Part shown: one piece after another, positions 14,627-26,364 of the stretch
Numbering within the stretch: the first letter of the stretch is position 1
Layout: the number at the start of each line of letters is the position of its first letter
NCBI GenBank assembly: GCA_940671915.1
Contig: CALNVZ010000641.1
Span: forward strand, 385,924-449,923
Direction: 5' to 3'
Origin: Paracentrotus lividus
Lineage: Eukaryota > Echinodermata > Echinoidea > Camarodonta > Echinidae
Length of the DNA stretch: 64,000 nt
Translations under genes and position numbers: made by a program
Notes under the pieces: generated by a model
Told to the model about the DNA's origin: nothing
The model's input: only the letters and a program-made list of their open reading frames with translations
Databases searched by the model: none

Positions 14627-16165
14627 GTGCCCTCTCCATTACATATAATTAAATTAACGAGTCACTTTTTGAGAGTTTGGATTAAAAAGAAAACAGATAA
14701 TAAGACTTATATTAAAACTGGTAAGTTAGATAATATTAGTATTGATTTTAATAGTAAAATACTGTTAAATAACATGAAACGATGTATTGAAGAACAAAAC
14801 TTTCAGGCGATACATAAATATTATGAGATAAAGTTGGAGCTGTATTGATGGTGAATAATTTGATATTTTATCCTCTCCAATACACGTCATTTGGCTCTGT
14901 AATGTTGCAATAATCTATTAGCATGTTCTTACAGAAATTTTAGAAAGTAAGAGTTCATATTGCGAAGAGTTGTTAGATAAATGTCCTCTCTAAAAGACCT
15001 GAATGAATTGAGTTTGGAAGCTCATATTTGTTTAATTAAATGAAGAGCTTGGTTCCAAAAGGGACTAAATCCATATTTCACCAAAGTTCACTTTTTCAGC
15101 TAAATATATGCACCTAGTACAAGGGATTAAAATGCCCAACATCGCATTCCAAATTTTTTTTTTGAAAAAAATATTTTGATGTTTCAAATTTCTGTTTCAT
15201 TCCAAAAGGGACTAAATCCAAAACAGTTTCATTCCAAAAGGGACTAAATCCAGTCTGTGGATTCTAAATATATTAACTTTAACAATGTTCCCTTCGGATA
15301 TATATTCTGAATTTTGCACACAGGCTGTAGATCTTGAAAGAAAATTTTAATAAGTTTGATTAATTTTTAAGAATTTTATAAATATTCTTGGATTTAGTCC
15401 CTTTTGGAATGAAATATTTGAACTGACTGAAATCAAATGTTTGGCGAAAAAAAAATTTCTTTAAAATGTATAATGTTTAGTTTTATTTTATTCATACACG
15501 TTCAGAATAACATTTAAACACATTTTTAGCTGACCAAAAACTTCAAGTAGGCAAAATAATTGGGAAAATAGACGATTTACGGGAGTTTCATTCCAAAAGG
15601 GACTAAATCCATAGAAATTGAAATTTCAAAAATTCATAAAAAATAAAATTTTATAGCTAGATTTTTTTCATTGTTATTAAAATGGTCTAAGGCAATTGTA
15701 CTAGCATGTGTACCAAAATTAAGTCATATGGTTCACGGTAAAGTGATAAATAAAAAATCAGTGATTTACTCGAAATCTCCAAAAGTGGATTTAGTCCCTT
15801 TTGGAAACAAACTCTTCAAATATTCGTTTAATTATTTCATTTATTATTCTTATTCATTTATTTATCTATGTTTACATAGCATAATTTAGACATAAATTCA
15901 ACACTGTATAACAAATTTAAAGTAAATGTAAGACGAACAAGAAATTCCCAAGTCATTGAATAATTTCAACCTCCCATTTTCAGTTTTCTATAGAATACAC
16001 TAATTTAATGGCAAAATATGCATGGCCTAAGTGAATAGGAAATAAGTGCATCAACATCTGATAAGTATAAATATACATATAAATGTACAGAAAACTATGT
16101 TTGTGCCATTTACAGGTGTAATGAAGCTAATGTTTTCTTTGTTAAACCAAATGTCCTCTCCAACC
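14627..16165. other. AT-rich region with recurring CCTCTCCAA and TTCCAAAAGGGACTAAATCC words
   Basis: GTCCTCTCCAA-like words occur near 14,630, 14,871, 14,982 and 16,151, bracketing the region. Inside are six copies of a 20-base motif (see 15,053-15,806). A 73-codon open frame (14,627-14,848) is AT-biased and unrecognised. The region may be one diverged transposon with multiple internal binding sites, but I find no clear terminal repeats. Confidence 0.35.
15053..15806. repeat. Six copies of a 20-bp motif in both orientations
   Basis: TTCCAAAAGGGACTAAATCC is exact at 15053-15072, 15200-15219, 15232-15251 and 15591-15610 (plus), and at 15390-15409 and 15787-15806 (minus). The intervening DNA is not repeated. 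Several copies are extended by TTTCA on the left and A on the right. Confidence 0.9.
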
Positions 16166-16378
16166 ACCTATTTTTGTTACTGTATTTCAATCTAATATTT
16201 CAATATGTAAACATGAACTTGACGCTCTATAATTTTACAAATTTTTGACATATACCCCAAACATTCAGATATTGTGCATCTTTTGCTTTAACAACAACTT
16301 TCATTTTTGATCCCCAGTGAGAAAAAAAAATGTACACTTAACGTGAAATAGCCCCTCAAAATAATTTTTGGCCCCAAC

Positions 16379-16486
16379 ATGGGGTTCAAATCACGAGTTG
16401 TCGCTACTCTGATCCTCTGTGTGGTGATTAATAGCTCCCTCTCTAGGTCATGGTTTGCAGATTGTTTTTACAACTTTTTTAGATGA
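16379..16486 (+). CDS. Small ORF with a signal-peptide-like N terminus
   Basis: An ATG in good context (CAACATGG) opens a 35-codon frame: MGFKSR, then a hydrophobic run VVATLILCVVINSSLS, then a short Trp/Phe/Cys-containing end, W-F-A-D-C. It looks like a secretory leader. It may be a tiny secreted peptide, or a first exon whose next exon I cannot place. AG|GTCATG at about 16,444 is only a weak donor. A basic open stretch follows an AG at about 16,480 but in another frame. It sits 2.6 kb after the cationic peptide gene on the same strand. Confidence 0.25.
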   Translation: MGFKSRVVATLILCVVINSSLSRSWFADCFYNFFR

Positions 16487-16752
16487 CACCTGCACCAAAG
16501 CCACGGATTATGCATTGCCATTCCACTTGAATGTAAAGAAAGAAAGAAGAAGAAAGAAAAAAGCATTTCACAAGTAATGATAAACTGAATTGACAAGTGA
16601 ACAGTACCTTAAAAAAGTTAAAACTGTAAATTGACGTTTAAAAAAAAAAAAATAGACTTGTGTGAGTTTATTTTAATCGAATGGTATGATATTTTGCCTT
16701 TGCAGAATACGATTAACACGCTCCAAATTTTATTGTCCGAAACAAAGGTTAA

Positions 16753-17440
16753 GGGGGCCGTCACACTGAGGTCGTTCTATAACGTTCTTGCCCGTTTTTG
16801 CCCGTTTTTAAAAAAAATGCTGAACGGGCTTTGGTCGGGTTGGAACTTATAACTTTGAAAAATAATTTCTTGAATACGATGCTAGGCAGTTCATAAATAG
16901 TTCTCGTTATGTCAATTCCGTCTTTATCGCGTCCGCAATACGTTGTTATCCAGTTCAGAACGAGTAAACTGCTCGTTCACTCTATACCGTTCGTAGCACG
17001 TCCAAACGGTCACTAAAAGTGCCTATGCGCAGCATGATAAAAGTTAGGTACCACGTTCGTAGTACGTCCTTCTCGTTCAGAGTAAGTCCTACCCGTTTAA
17101 GGAACGTTGTCACTACGTTTAATTTTAGAACTTGAATAATTAATATACAATGCTCGTTTGTATGACGTCCTAGCACATCTTTAGAACGATTTAAGTACGG
17201 CAATTTCGTTTGTACTACGTCCTACTCGTTTCAGGTACGTTGCCACCCCGTTAAATTTTAGGACGAGATGGGCGCCCGATTTTTTTGAACACTTTTTTGG
17301 AAATCCGACCGAGCTAGTCCATGAAGTTCGTAAACAGATCGTAAGAAGTATTTACTACGTCCACTCAGTTTACACACAGACTATGCCCGTTCGGCAAAAT
17401 TTGCAAGGACGTAGTAGGAACGAGCTCAGTGTGACGGGGG
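16753..17440. mobile_element. Non-autonomous DNA transposon with GTCACACTGAG ends
   Basis: The left end reads GGGGGCCGTCACACTGAG and the right end CTCAGTGTGACGGGGG, followed inward by a shared GTTCGTTC/GAACGAG word. The interior repeats CGTTCGTAGTACGTCCT-like words at about 16,987, 17,054, 17,154, 17,207 and 17,346, and inverted at 17,405. These look like clustered transposase sites. A TTAA lies next to the left end but not the right. Confidence 0.7.
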
Positions 17441-17599
17441 TATAATAGTCCATTTGAAGCACCTATACCTTGTGTAGTGTACCTAGAAATGATGTTTCCA
17501 CTGAAGTTTTTTTGCTGATTTGTGATCTCATGTGATACTACAACAATTTTAGCTTGGTTGCCAACTGGGCAACCTTGAGCAATTTGCATAATTAGCATA

Positions 17600-18050
17600 A
17601 ATTCAAAATGGCCGCCATTGTAAGTATATGTGGACACCGGTGAAGATTTGGAAAAATCGGATAAAATGAAAAGAAAGTTATGAGTATTTTAATTTTGGAA
17701 TCTCTGGTGACATATTTATGTTCATACTAATGATACAAAAGATTTTGTGTGCATGATTTATTATGTGTTTCAAATATTTACATGTCATCCATAAACAAAT
17801 TTTTAAATTCTGCCTTTAGAATTGAGGAAAAACAGGATTTTAGTAAAATGTGTACGATAGATATGGGACAGATCTCCCTGCATTACATCACACATCATGG
17901 TCGCGTTGCCAATTGGAGGATCTCTATATCTTAAGTGATCTCAAAATCTGAAAATTCATATCTCTCTTATTCATTGTCTGATTTTTCTGAAACTTTTACC
18001 AATATGTCTTGGGGTTTGTTTCGATTCACTGAAGACAAATTTCCCCTTTA
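17600..18050. mobile_element. Decayed foldback MITE
   Basis: The segment around 17,640-17,705 is weakly inverted at 17,935-18,005 (AAAATCGGATAAAATG-like against CATTGTCTGATTTTT). CAAATTTCCCCTTTAA at its right edge recalls the AAAGGGGAAGTT end of the MITE at 5472. It appears to be an old relative of that element. Confidence 0.35.
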
Positions 18051-18134
18051 ATTACTTTTTTGAGATATCCGGCGTGCGTGAATTAAGGTCATACCACCAT
18101 ACCATTTTATTTGATACTTTTGATATACACTGTA

Positions 18135-19118
18135 GGGTACATGCAGGTAATATGGGCCAGCAGGTAATATGGGCCACCTGAAGCGAATCATGTCGTGACC
18201 GTCGACCGGTGACCGATGACCGGTGTGAGCACCATAATGTTGTTCATATGAACAGTATACGAAAATATATCATCGTGAGAGCATCTGATGCCGAAACTTC
18301 TCTGAGAAAATTGCTAAAAACCAACAATGTAGGTAAAACTTACGGCATTTTTTTACCCTGATGTAAAATTTGACATTTCACAGAATGTGATGGTGAAAGA
18401 GTGTTTGAGGGGGTAACCTCAATTGTTTTGTATATTTAGTAAGCTCATAGTTTCATTTTGATCATACTAGCGTGTACAGGTCAATTTGTTTTAATGAAGG
18501 GGTGCAATGTGGCATTGAATGCTTGCCTGACACAGCAACATTAGTGCAGGTAATATGGGACATCCAAAATGGCGGAAATGATTCTGGTACTTAGTATTGG
18601 GATGAGGCATCAATCTCTTTGCTACGATTTTTTTGGGGTATATTCACAGTATGTTATTAATATTAATAACTTATTGTAGGCCTATATTGACTTGTATAAT
18701 GAAAATAATATTTAAATAATATTTTTTTAAAAATAATATACAAAATACATAACAATGAATATTATGGTAAAAGGATTTACTGAAGGGTCTTATAATTTCA
18801 AATTATATCTTAAAGTTAATGATTTTCAAAATTTTAAGCAAATTCCAGACATGGTAGAGTCATTGTAGTTTTTAAAACATACATTAAATACATGTGCCCA
18901 TATTACCTGCACGTGCAGGTAATATGGGCACCTTGGTAATGACGTCAACACTTGAATATTGCAGACAGGGGAGTTGGTGATAATTGTTTTTCTTCACAAT
19001 AAAAGTTAGAGCAGTAGTTATTGATTCATATAAACAAAGATTAGACTGTGTGTCATTTCGTAATTTTATGCAAATTAGGCAAATGAGCTTAGGGGGCCCA
19101 TATTACCTGCATGTACCC
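18135..19118 (+). mobile_element. 984-bp TA-flanked element with GGGTACATGCAGG ends
   Basis: Ends are GGGTACATGCAGGTAATATG and its inverse, flanked on both sides by TA. The word GCAGGTAATATGGG is repeated internally in both orientations near 18,160, 18,546, 18,896 and 18,913. TA duplication suggests a Tc1/mariner-like or ISL2EU-like mobiliser. A second, inverted copy lies at 47,619. A short open frame near the right end (VRAVVIDSYKQRLDCV) is shared by both copies, but may only reflect DNA similarity. Confidence 0.8.
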
Positions 19119-19129
19119 TACAGGAGGTT

Positions 19130-19490
19130 GAACTGGAAAATTGCCAATTGGTCTAAACCAGACCGTTTAACCTCATCCAACATGGTCTAATTCCATTTAA
19201 TCTATTACCAGTTTGTGTAATTACCATTAGGTCTAAATGTCACTTCACCTGTTTACCATTTCGTCTAAATCCCATCTCGTCTAATTCCCATTTCTTTTGA
19301 TGTCCAATTTGTCTATTACTTTTTGGTCGATTCATGTAGCTGACTGGAAATATGCTGAATAGCCCAGGCAATTAAACGAAGTGGTCGTTAGACCAAGTGA
19401 GAATTAGACGAATCATGTTTTAGAACAAACTGTTAGTAGGCCATATGGGTATAATCCGTATGGTATTAGACGATCAGAGAATTAGGCCAA
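19130..19490. repeat. Foldback array of TCGTCTAA / TTAGACGA words
   Basis: Left half: GGTCTAA, CGTCTAAAT and CCCATTTCG-type units of about 15-17 bases on the plus strand. Right half: the inverse (TTAGACCAAG, TTAGACGAATC, TTAGACGATC). This is a minisatellite-like inverted pair adjoining the 18,135 element. Confidence 0.6.
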
Positions 19491-19529
19491 CTGCTTTCAG
19501 AACAAGTGGATACAAACTATTGAACTTAC

Positions 19530-19651
19530 CCCGGCACTCAGGTGAGTGAGCAAATTACTAGCATTCGGTTTAGTGCTTCCATCTTCTGTCACATCTGTCT
19601 CTTCAGCAGCTGTATTACGAGCTTCAGAACCCCTTACATTAGGAATCATAG
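19530..19651 (-). CDS. Candidate minus-strand exon
   Basis: TCCTCTAG acceptor (right side) and a consensus GTAAGT donor (19,529-19,524) bound 122 bases. One frame reads MIPNVRGSEARNTAAEE and onward, Ser/Thr/Glu-rich. It does not join in frame to the next candidate exon upstream (19,902-20,000), so it may be an alternative or first exon, or non-coding. The product is not recognised. Confidence 0.28.
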
Positions 19652-19901
19652 CTAGAGGAGTATCAGGTATATTAAATGGATGCAGTAACATTGAATGATA
19701 TTCAAATCACATTTTATTCGATTTAGCTTATTTTACCAACATAATTATAAACACTTAGGGCAGTCTGGTATCTCTTCAAAATTGCAAGCTAATTGCTTGC
19801 TTTACCTTCGATATATCACTGATTTCATACTAAAATTTTATAAACCAACCCCGGATGGTTTATAAAACCATGTGCTTTTCCGCATAGCACAACACACATA
19901 C

Positions 19902-20000
19902 CGCATTTCCTGTTGTAGAGTCCCCCGTCCCTTGCGGACCTGGTGAGCCAGCAGCAAAGGGTACTGGTGTCTCGGCTGTATACTTGGCATTGTTGTTACA
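19902..20000 (-). CDS. Candidate minus-strand exon, 99 nt
   Basis: Bounded by a TTAAAACAG acceptor and a GTATGT donor. Two frames are open: one reads AETPVPFAAGSPGPQGTGDS (phase 0), the other MPSIQPRHQYPLLLAHQVRK (phase 2). The phase-2 frame joins the exon at 26,365-26,521 without a stop and would end a few codons into 19,530-19,651. Composition is Pro/Gln-rich. Not recognised. Confidence 0.3.
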
Positions 20001-21744
20001 CTGTTTTAAGGTAATAAATGACTTCCATTTGATCTGAAACTTTCAGTAGTTTGTTTTTTACTGTTGGTAAATTATAATTGCTCTTGTTTTTGAAAGTTAC
20101 TCGATCCCTTTAATACCGGTAAATAGGCCTTTCGCACATAGTGAAATAATTTCTTGGTGTCACAAGAGAGTATAACATTAGGTTTAATAAATTTTAGAAT
20201 AAAATTGATAACTTTATAACAAGTGCATTTTTCTCATTTTCACCTGATTTTTTTTTTAAATTATTTATTTATTTTATTTTATTATTATTATTTTTTAATA
20301 TATATAATTATATATATATAATATATCAGGTCATGTGTCACATGTTGGGGTATAGTAAAGGGTGGAGGCATTAAATTTTTGAGGGAAAATTATCACATTT
20401 TAACACATAGCATTAAAGATGATGTATATCATATGCTGCGCAGATAACTCATATTGTTAGATAATTTATCAGGCCATAATTCTGTGAAGTTTCAGCTTTG
20501 TTATGCTCTCAGTTTTAATACAAAGAAATTTGAATGGAGATGGGTAAGGGGCCATTCTTTTAAAAGTGAACCTTTTGGGGACAAAATAAAGTTTGCTTCA
20601 TTTTAAGCTGCATATTCAAATAGAGCAATGCTCTGAAGTTTCATGAACTGATGTTTTTTTTTGTGATTTTGGAATTTTTATGCTCATTTGCATTAATTAT
20701 CATCAATGATAATTAGATGAAAAAACGGTACATAATTTTTTTTTTTAAACCCTGACTGGAATGGATCGTCTGACTTTCTTACTTGGATACTGTCATTATA
20801 TATTATTATATATAATATTATTTATTCTATTCTTTTCGGCACGTGTGAAGTAGATTTTTCAAAAGTCATACAATCAATTGATTAATCAATTAAAACAATA
20901 CTCAATGCACACATCCTCATAGACAATGTATTGTAGGCATCAAACAATGCCACATGCAAATTTTGAATTTTTTTCCACCCGCCATTTTCTTTGCATGCAT
21001 GTAGATACACAATTAAGTGGAATCATATTATTTGCAATAAACTTTGTTTTTGAGTTGTAATCCAAGTGTAAAAGACAGGAATTTCTGCCTTTTTTTGCAC
21101 TTTTTTTTTCCTTTTTGACACCATGTTCGCGCCGGTTAGATAAAAAAAAATATGTATTACAATCTATAATTTGTAGAAGCATAGGCGTCTTATTAACACA
21201 ATCCAAGATGATTCTTTCATTTGGTAACAAAGATTAAGAAATCATTCACGAAAGTAAAACTGTGAAGTTTTTAAAACCATATTTTCTATAACACTCTGTA
21301 ATGATTTTATGACACACTCTATACAGGCACAGAAATAGGTTAATCATCTTCTTAAATCTCTGCTTTTCAATATATATCTACTATTATACATGTCTGACTT
21401 ACTACTAAGAAACTAGAGATGTTTGAATTGGGACAATATTGTACTTTCTTTCTACAAATTTTTGAGACATGTAACGAATTTTGCAACCAAACTCATGACA
21501 TGTGCTTAAAGAAATTATATGGAGAACTGATGTTTGTAACTTTTTTGAAAAGTTTTTTTTTTTTTTTTAATGAAGGGTTACTACCTTAAAATTATGGACG
21601 CATTAAACACAAACAGCCCATATACACACGTGTATGTATTAAAATACAGCGAACAAGTATTATGCCATGATCAACAGGCAAATGAACCAGTAAAATATTG
21701 TCTGCCATGTGCCCAATTCCATATGCTATGCACAGAAATGGACC
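20001..21744. other. Unassigned AT-rich DNA
   Basis: It contains TATATA microsatellite stretches (about 20,295-20,330 and 20,795-20,825). No exon or element with ends was found. Confidence 0.4.
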
Positions 21745-21950
21745 GCAAGGTCTACGAGGCCGAGGGTCCACGAGTCCGATAATTTTCCTCCGAGTGAGAG
21801 GGTCCACGAGGCCGATTGTTCTCATATCGTATTTTATTTTATGAGGAGACAAATATCCTAATGAAAGAAAAACGATACGAGAAAAATCGGCCTCGTGGAC
21901 CCTCTGACTCGTAGGAAACTCCTCGGACTCGTGGACCCTGGCTCATGCCC
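21745..21950. mobile_element. Compact foldback of the ACGAG-CC family
   Basis: Arms of about 75-85 bases: GAGGGTCCACGAGGCCGAT...TCTCATATCGTATTTT on the left is inverted on the right as AAACGATACGAGAAAAATCG and CCTCGTGGACCCTC. The loop is about 45 bases. It shares its arm motifs with the 4.25-kb element at 58.1-62.4 kb. Confidence 0.7.
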
Positions 21951-22194
21951 TCTACCATATGCTCATGTGGTTTATGAAGGGCTTCTTTAAGGGGGACCCC
22001 AAAATGTAATCGATAAAACGATAATTGAACTCCGTGGAAACATGTCAAATTTTGTGGACCATTTATTTTCAAAAAGGGAACTGAGCATATGAAAGAAAAA
22101 TTTGTCAAAGCTACAACCCAGCTTTAACTTAAAGCTAAAGTTTCTTGAAAACAGGAGAGCTGCTTGGGACAATTGGCAACAGACAGTAAAATAT

Positions 22195-22310
22195 ATGCAC
22201 CAGTAGCGGACGCAGACCGGAGTCATACAATGAACTTACCGGGCCCATGCATAAACATAATAGAGCCGCTTTCCAAGTCTCCAGACAACTGGGCCCCCAA
22301 AATGCATTTA
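22195..22310 (-). repeat. Dispersed repeat ending in GTCTGCGTCCGCTAC
   Basis: The reverse complement matches 60,590-60,700 over about 100 bases (GGCCCA-TTGTCTGG, GCTCTATTATGTT, GCATGG-CCCGG, AAGTTCATTGT, GTCTGCGTCCGCTAC). It includes a fortuitous GTAAGTTC donor-like word. The class is unknown. Confidence 0.6.
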
Positions 22311-22910
22311 ATTCGATTTTCTTGGATCCTCGCCTGTGCACATCGCTTATGATCCCGGGGCCGTATTTTTAAATCCATTTCCATAATATAGTTTTAGGGC
22401 TTAAATAAATCCATTCCTTTCAACTTGCTATTAAAAAAAAATCCCATAACCTTCTTGAGTCATACTGCAGGTGATACATTGAATTTCATTTGTTCATACA
22501 GTCATATTATCCTGTATAAACAATGGAAGTTTGTCAAGCAACATTTCAGAATTTTGTTCCCCTCTTAGTCATCATCCATGCTTTCAATCTGCAGATGTGT
22601 TAAACATTGTCATAACAAATGAAGCAACTAAATTCTTATTCACCAAATGTTTTAAAGTAATTAGTTGAAATCGCAAATTCGTCATTTGCATAACAGTTGT
22701 ACATAAAACTGTTTGTAAATGTAACGAATGAAAACAGACAATGAAAATCAAGACATCTGTTTGGTCAACTGTAATGTGTAGTTACTAAAGGCAATCAGCC
22801 CTTGAAGGAAATAAATTACTTCTTTTTTTTTCTCAGCTCAACAAACCTTGCGAAATATTGTTTTGTTTTCCAGGGCCGTATGACACATTCAATTTGATAT
22901 TACTGGTGTA
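22311..22910. other. Unassigned DNA
   Basis: Nothing recognised. Confidence 0.35.
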
Positions 22911-23152
22911 ATGCTGCAGTCACACAGATACTTACGTATAGATACGTTTGTTTTGTTTAAATCTTATTATATCTTCCATTCTATCATTTCTTACATATTT
23001 CTTTGTTTTACTGGATGAACGAAATTTTCAATATTTCCACTACTGACTATGACGGGTAGGCATCCGTGGGGATCCGCAGAGAAGAAAATAATTTTTGGAC
23101 GCAACCGGACGTAACTCAACGTAAGTGTCTGTAGTGTCGGTGACTGTAGCAT
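22911..23152. mobile_element. Small MITE with TGCTRCAGTCAC ends
   Basis: ATGCTGCAGTCACACAGATA at the left is the imperfect inverse of the right end TCGGTGACTGTAGCAT, with ACTTACG/CGTAAGT further in. The length is about 240 bases. The GTCAC-type end recalls the element at 16,753. Confidence 0.6.
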
Positions 23153-23734
23153 AAGAAATTAGAGTAAATTATTAAGGTATTATACTTGAGAATAACTGAA
23201 TGCTAATGCACTTTATTTGACTCTTTTTCGATAATATGATAATACTGAAAACACCACCAATATTGATGGATCACATGATTCGAAACCTAACCCGATTCCT
23301 TGAGCGACAGTATTTGAAACTTACCTGCTATTGAGCGTGAGAACAGCCATAGAAAGCCAACAATTGATACGAGAATTGCATGGATACAAACGGATCATGC
23401 TCATGATTGAGGAGAGCTGGATGAAAACGGTCTAACGAAGATGGTTTATTATTTTGAAAGAATCAAACCGTATGAATGAGCAATTACTGGAGGCAGTGAG
23501 TATTTCTGTGCAGTCTCATGCGAAAAATGAAATGGAAATTTACTGACTATCAATATACATATGATTAATCTTTGGTAACGCGCCTCGAATTTTCTCTGAG
23601 GATGCATCGATTTTTTATTCAGAATATCGAATCAAATTAAAAAAAAACAAAACCAGATGGATTCAGGAAATAAGAAACCACATTTCGTGAATTGGCTATC
23701 ATTATTCTGAGGTGGCCACACGTACATGCCGATA

Positions 23735-24235
23735 GTCCGCGCGGTCCGATAGTCCGCATGGAAAAAAAGGTATTGTTAGTCCAAAAAAAGGTTCGTTAGT
23801 CCGAAATAGAAAAAGGTTCGTTAGTCCGAAAATGGGAAACAAAGTTCGCGTTAGTCCGAAAAATGGAAAAAAGTTCGTTAGTCCGAATAGAAAAAAAGGT
23901 TCTTATTCCGAAAATGGAAAAAGGTTTGTTAGTCCGAAAAAAAGGTTCGTTAATCCGAAAATAGAAGAAAAAATGTTCGTATTCGAAAATGCGAAAAAAA
24001 AAGTTCGTTGCGTCCGAATAATAGAAAAAGGTCTCGTAGTCGAAAATGGGAAAAAAAGTGATATAGGTCCGAAAATGTAAAAAAGTATTTCGTTTAGTCC
24101 GAAAATAAGAAAAAAGGTTCGTTAGTTCCGAAAATGGAAAAAAAAGGATTCGTTAGGTCCAAAAAAGAAATAAGTTTCATTAGTCGAAAATGAAGAAGGT
24201 TTCCGTTTTTCCGAAAATGAACTAAACCTTTTTAG
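23735..24235. repeat. Degenerate ~26-bp minisatellite, TTCGTTAGTCCGAAAATGG
   Basis: About eighteen units of TTCGTTAGTCCGAAAATGG plus a run of A. Units differ mainly by single-base indels in A runs and in the core, which suggests sequencing or consensus noise as well as divergence. Confidence 0.85.
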
Positions 24236-26364
24236 TGACAAAAATGGTTGGGTAATAAAAAATAATGGAATTATGCTATAAATAGTCTCAGCGAAGGACG
24301 GTCACCGTGAATACCTTCCAGATACTTTTTTTGGGCGGGGGGGAGGGATGTCATTATTAACAGCTTCTGTGGTTAAATTTTGATTATCTCGGAGAATTTA
24401 TTTCCAAAATTATCAATGGCGATTTCTACTGATAAAAAATTTAGGTTACTTTTAACTTTATCCAAAACCATCGATGTACTATTGCAAATGAAGACTGGCT
24501 ACAACAACACGGAGCGGTGCCGTTACTAACCGGAACGGCAACCGGTACGGTTTTCTTATGGGACTCGCTCTTGGAGCGATTTGAGACCGGTTTGCCGTAC
24601 CGGTTAACCGGGACCAGGACTCCGGTATGTGACGAGCCTTAACCTGGCACAGGAAATGATCGGTATAAGATATATTAAATGGCTTAACGGTTTACTTTAC
24701 TCGAGTGCAGGTAACAAAGAGCTGCTTTATCATTTCGTTATGCTTATTTTTGTTCCCCACCACATATCTTTCTTATTCAACAACTCTCAGTCTCAAACTC
24801 CTTCTCATCCATTCCTTTCTCTACCCCCCTCTCTCTTTCTCTCTCTTGTTGTATGTGGTTCAAGTTTAATGGCTACAGTTTGAAATAATCTTTCATCCAC
24901 ACTTCAACTACGGCAATTCTTTCGAGCCTTTTTAGATTTAATTATTATGCTATAGGTCTTTGTTCCACACATCTTGTTATCATTAACATAAGTTGCAATA
25001 AAATTTCTTTTCTGATTTAAAAAGCTGTATGCTTTTTTCTAAAATAATGTTTTTTTTTTTTTTTTTTTTTTTTTAACTTTGTTATGTTTTTACAGTTCTT
25101 TTGCCTTATTATGTCACTCTTAATGAATATGTCAGGTCCTAAAATCAAATCAATTAAATCGAATATATACAATACTATAAGGTGAAGAGATTTGAAAACA
25201 TGTCGCAAGATGATTAATTTGCTTCTTATAGATCAAGAAATTTTGCATGATTTAATTTCGTCATCAGTATCTACCAAAGTGAGCATTTGCAAAGTGAATC
25301 GATAAACAAATTGCGATACTGTTTCTACCTTTTATATAAAGTGATCAACTGTGTTCAATTCGGAATAACCCCTTCCTGAAACTAAACTGGAATAAACATG
25401 TTAATTGATATATTTTTATGCTACCTGAATAAAATATTGAGGAGAAAGTAAGAAAAACAATATCTTCAACGAGTTTTCAGTTCATTCTTTCAGTCTAGGA
25501 TTATGCAAGTGGCTGCCTCTGTAGTGGTGGGTTGGTGTGGGATCGTTTGCCGATATGGAGCTCTGTGAAGGAGACTGAAGTTATGTCAGTCATGAGGTAT
25601 TGTTGGTTACCAGGTGGCTGAGTGTGATGTGCCATGGTTGTTGTCGGACATGCGGGGCGCAGTGCCACTTTAAATAAAACACAAGTTTAATTGAATCAGC
25701 GTTGCAGGTTACACTCTTACATACCATCATAGTGCATCCCGTAATGCATAGGACTTTGTTGCTAAGTTTGAAAATCAAATGCATCCAATAATAAGCATTC
25801 TGCTTAAACATTTGCTTTGTTTTCATCCATCAACACCATATTAATTTTAATATCGTTATGCCTAACCTTATCCCCCCACAAAAAAAACAAAAACAAACAA
25901 ACAAGACAAGAAATCTTGCCAAAATGACATATACAATGTTTGTATTGAATAGCATCAATAATTCATTTATGCGTGGACTGGCCCAGTGAAAAATTTTGCA
26001 AACAAAATCAAAAGATGCCCCCCAAAAAAAAATGGCCACTGTCCCCCAAAGGGACAAAAACAACAAAATTAACAAAACACACAATAGAGGAATGAAAGAT
26101 TTTTGCGCACGAACAAAGGCGAGGCCCACAACTGCGTACCTATATTATAAACGTGTTTTGCGCATGTTAAGCCCCTAAAAGAAATAAGAAAGGGCAACAT
26201 CGAAATCTGAAACATGAATGTTCCGTGTGAATCTTGGGACGCCCCCATGGAAAAAAAGGTTTTTATTTAATACAGTAGTTAGAACTACGGTAGAAAGCAA
26301 AATCTCATTTGAAAATCGCAAAAAAAAAAAAGTTTTTCTTTTTTTGTTTCCTGAATATTTTTAC
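24236..26364. other. Mostly unassigned DNA
   Basis: About 24,525-24,625 is an imperfect inverted repeat (AACCGGAACGGCAACCGGTA against TACCGGTTAACCGG), probably an element end. A T run lies at about 25,050-25,074. The remaining open frames lack splice context. Confidence 0.35.

Noticed and set aside
15053-15806. CRISPR-like array
   Set aside because: Exact 20-base repeats recur, but spacing is irregular (32 to 196 bases), orientation is mixed and the genome is eukaryotic.
22241-22260. Splice donor GTAAGTTC on the minus strand
   Set aside because: The same sequence occurs within a dispersed repeat also found at 60.65 kb, so it is not evidence of a gene.
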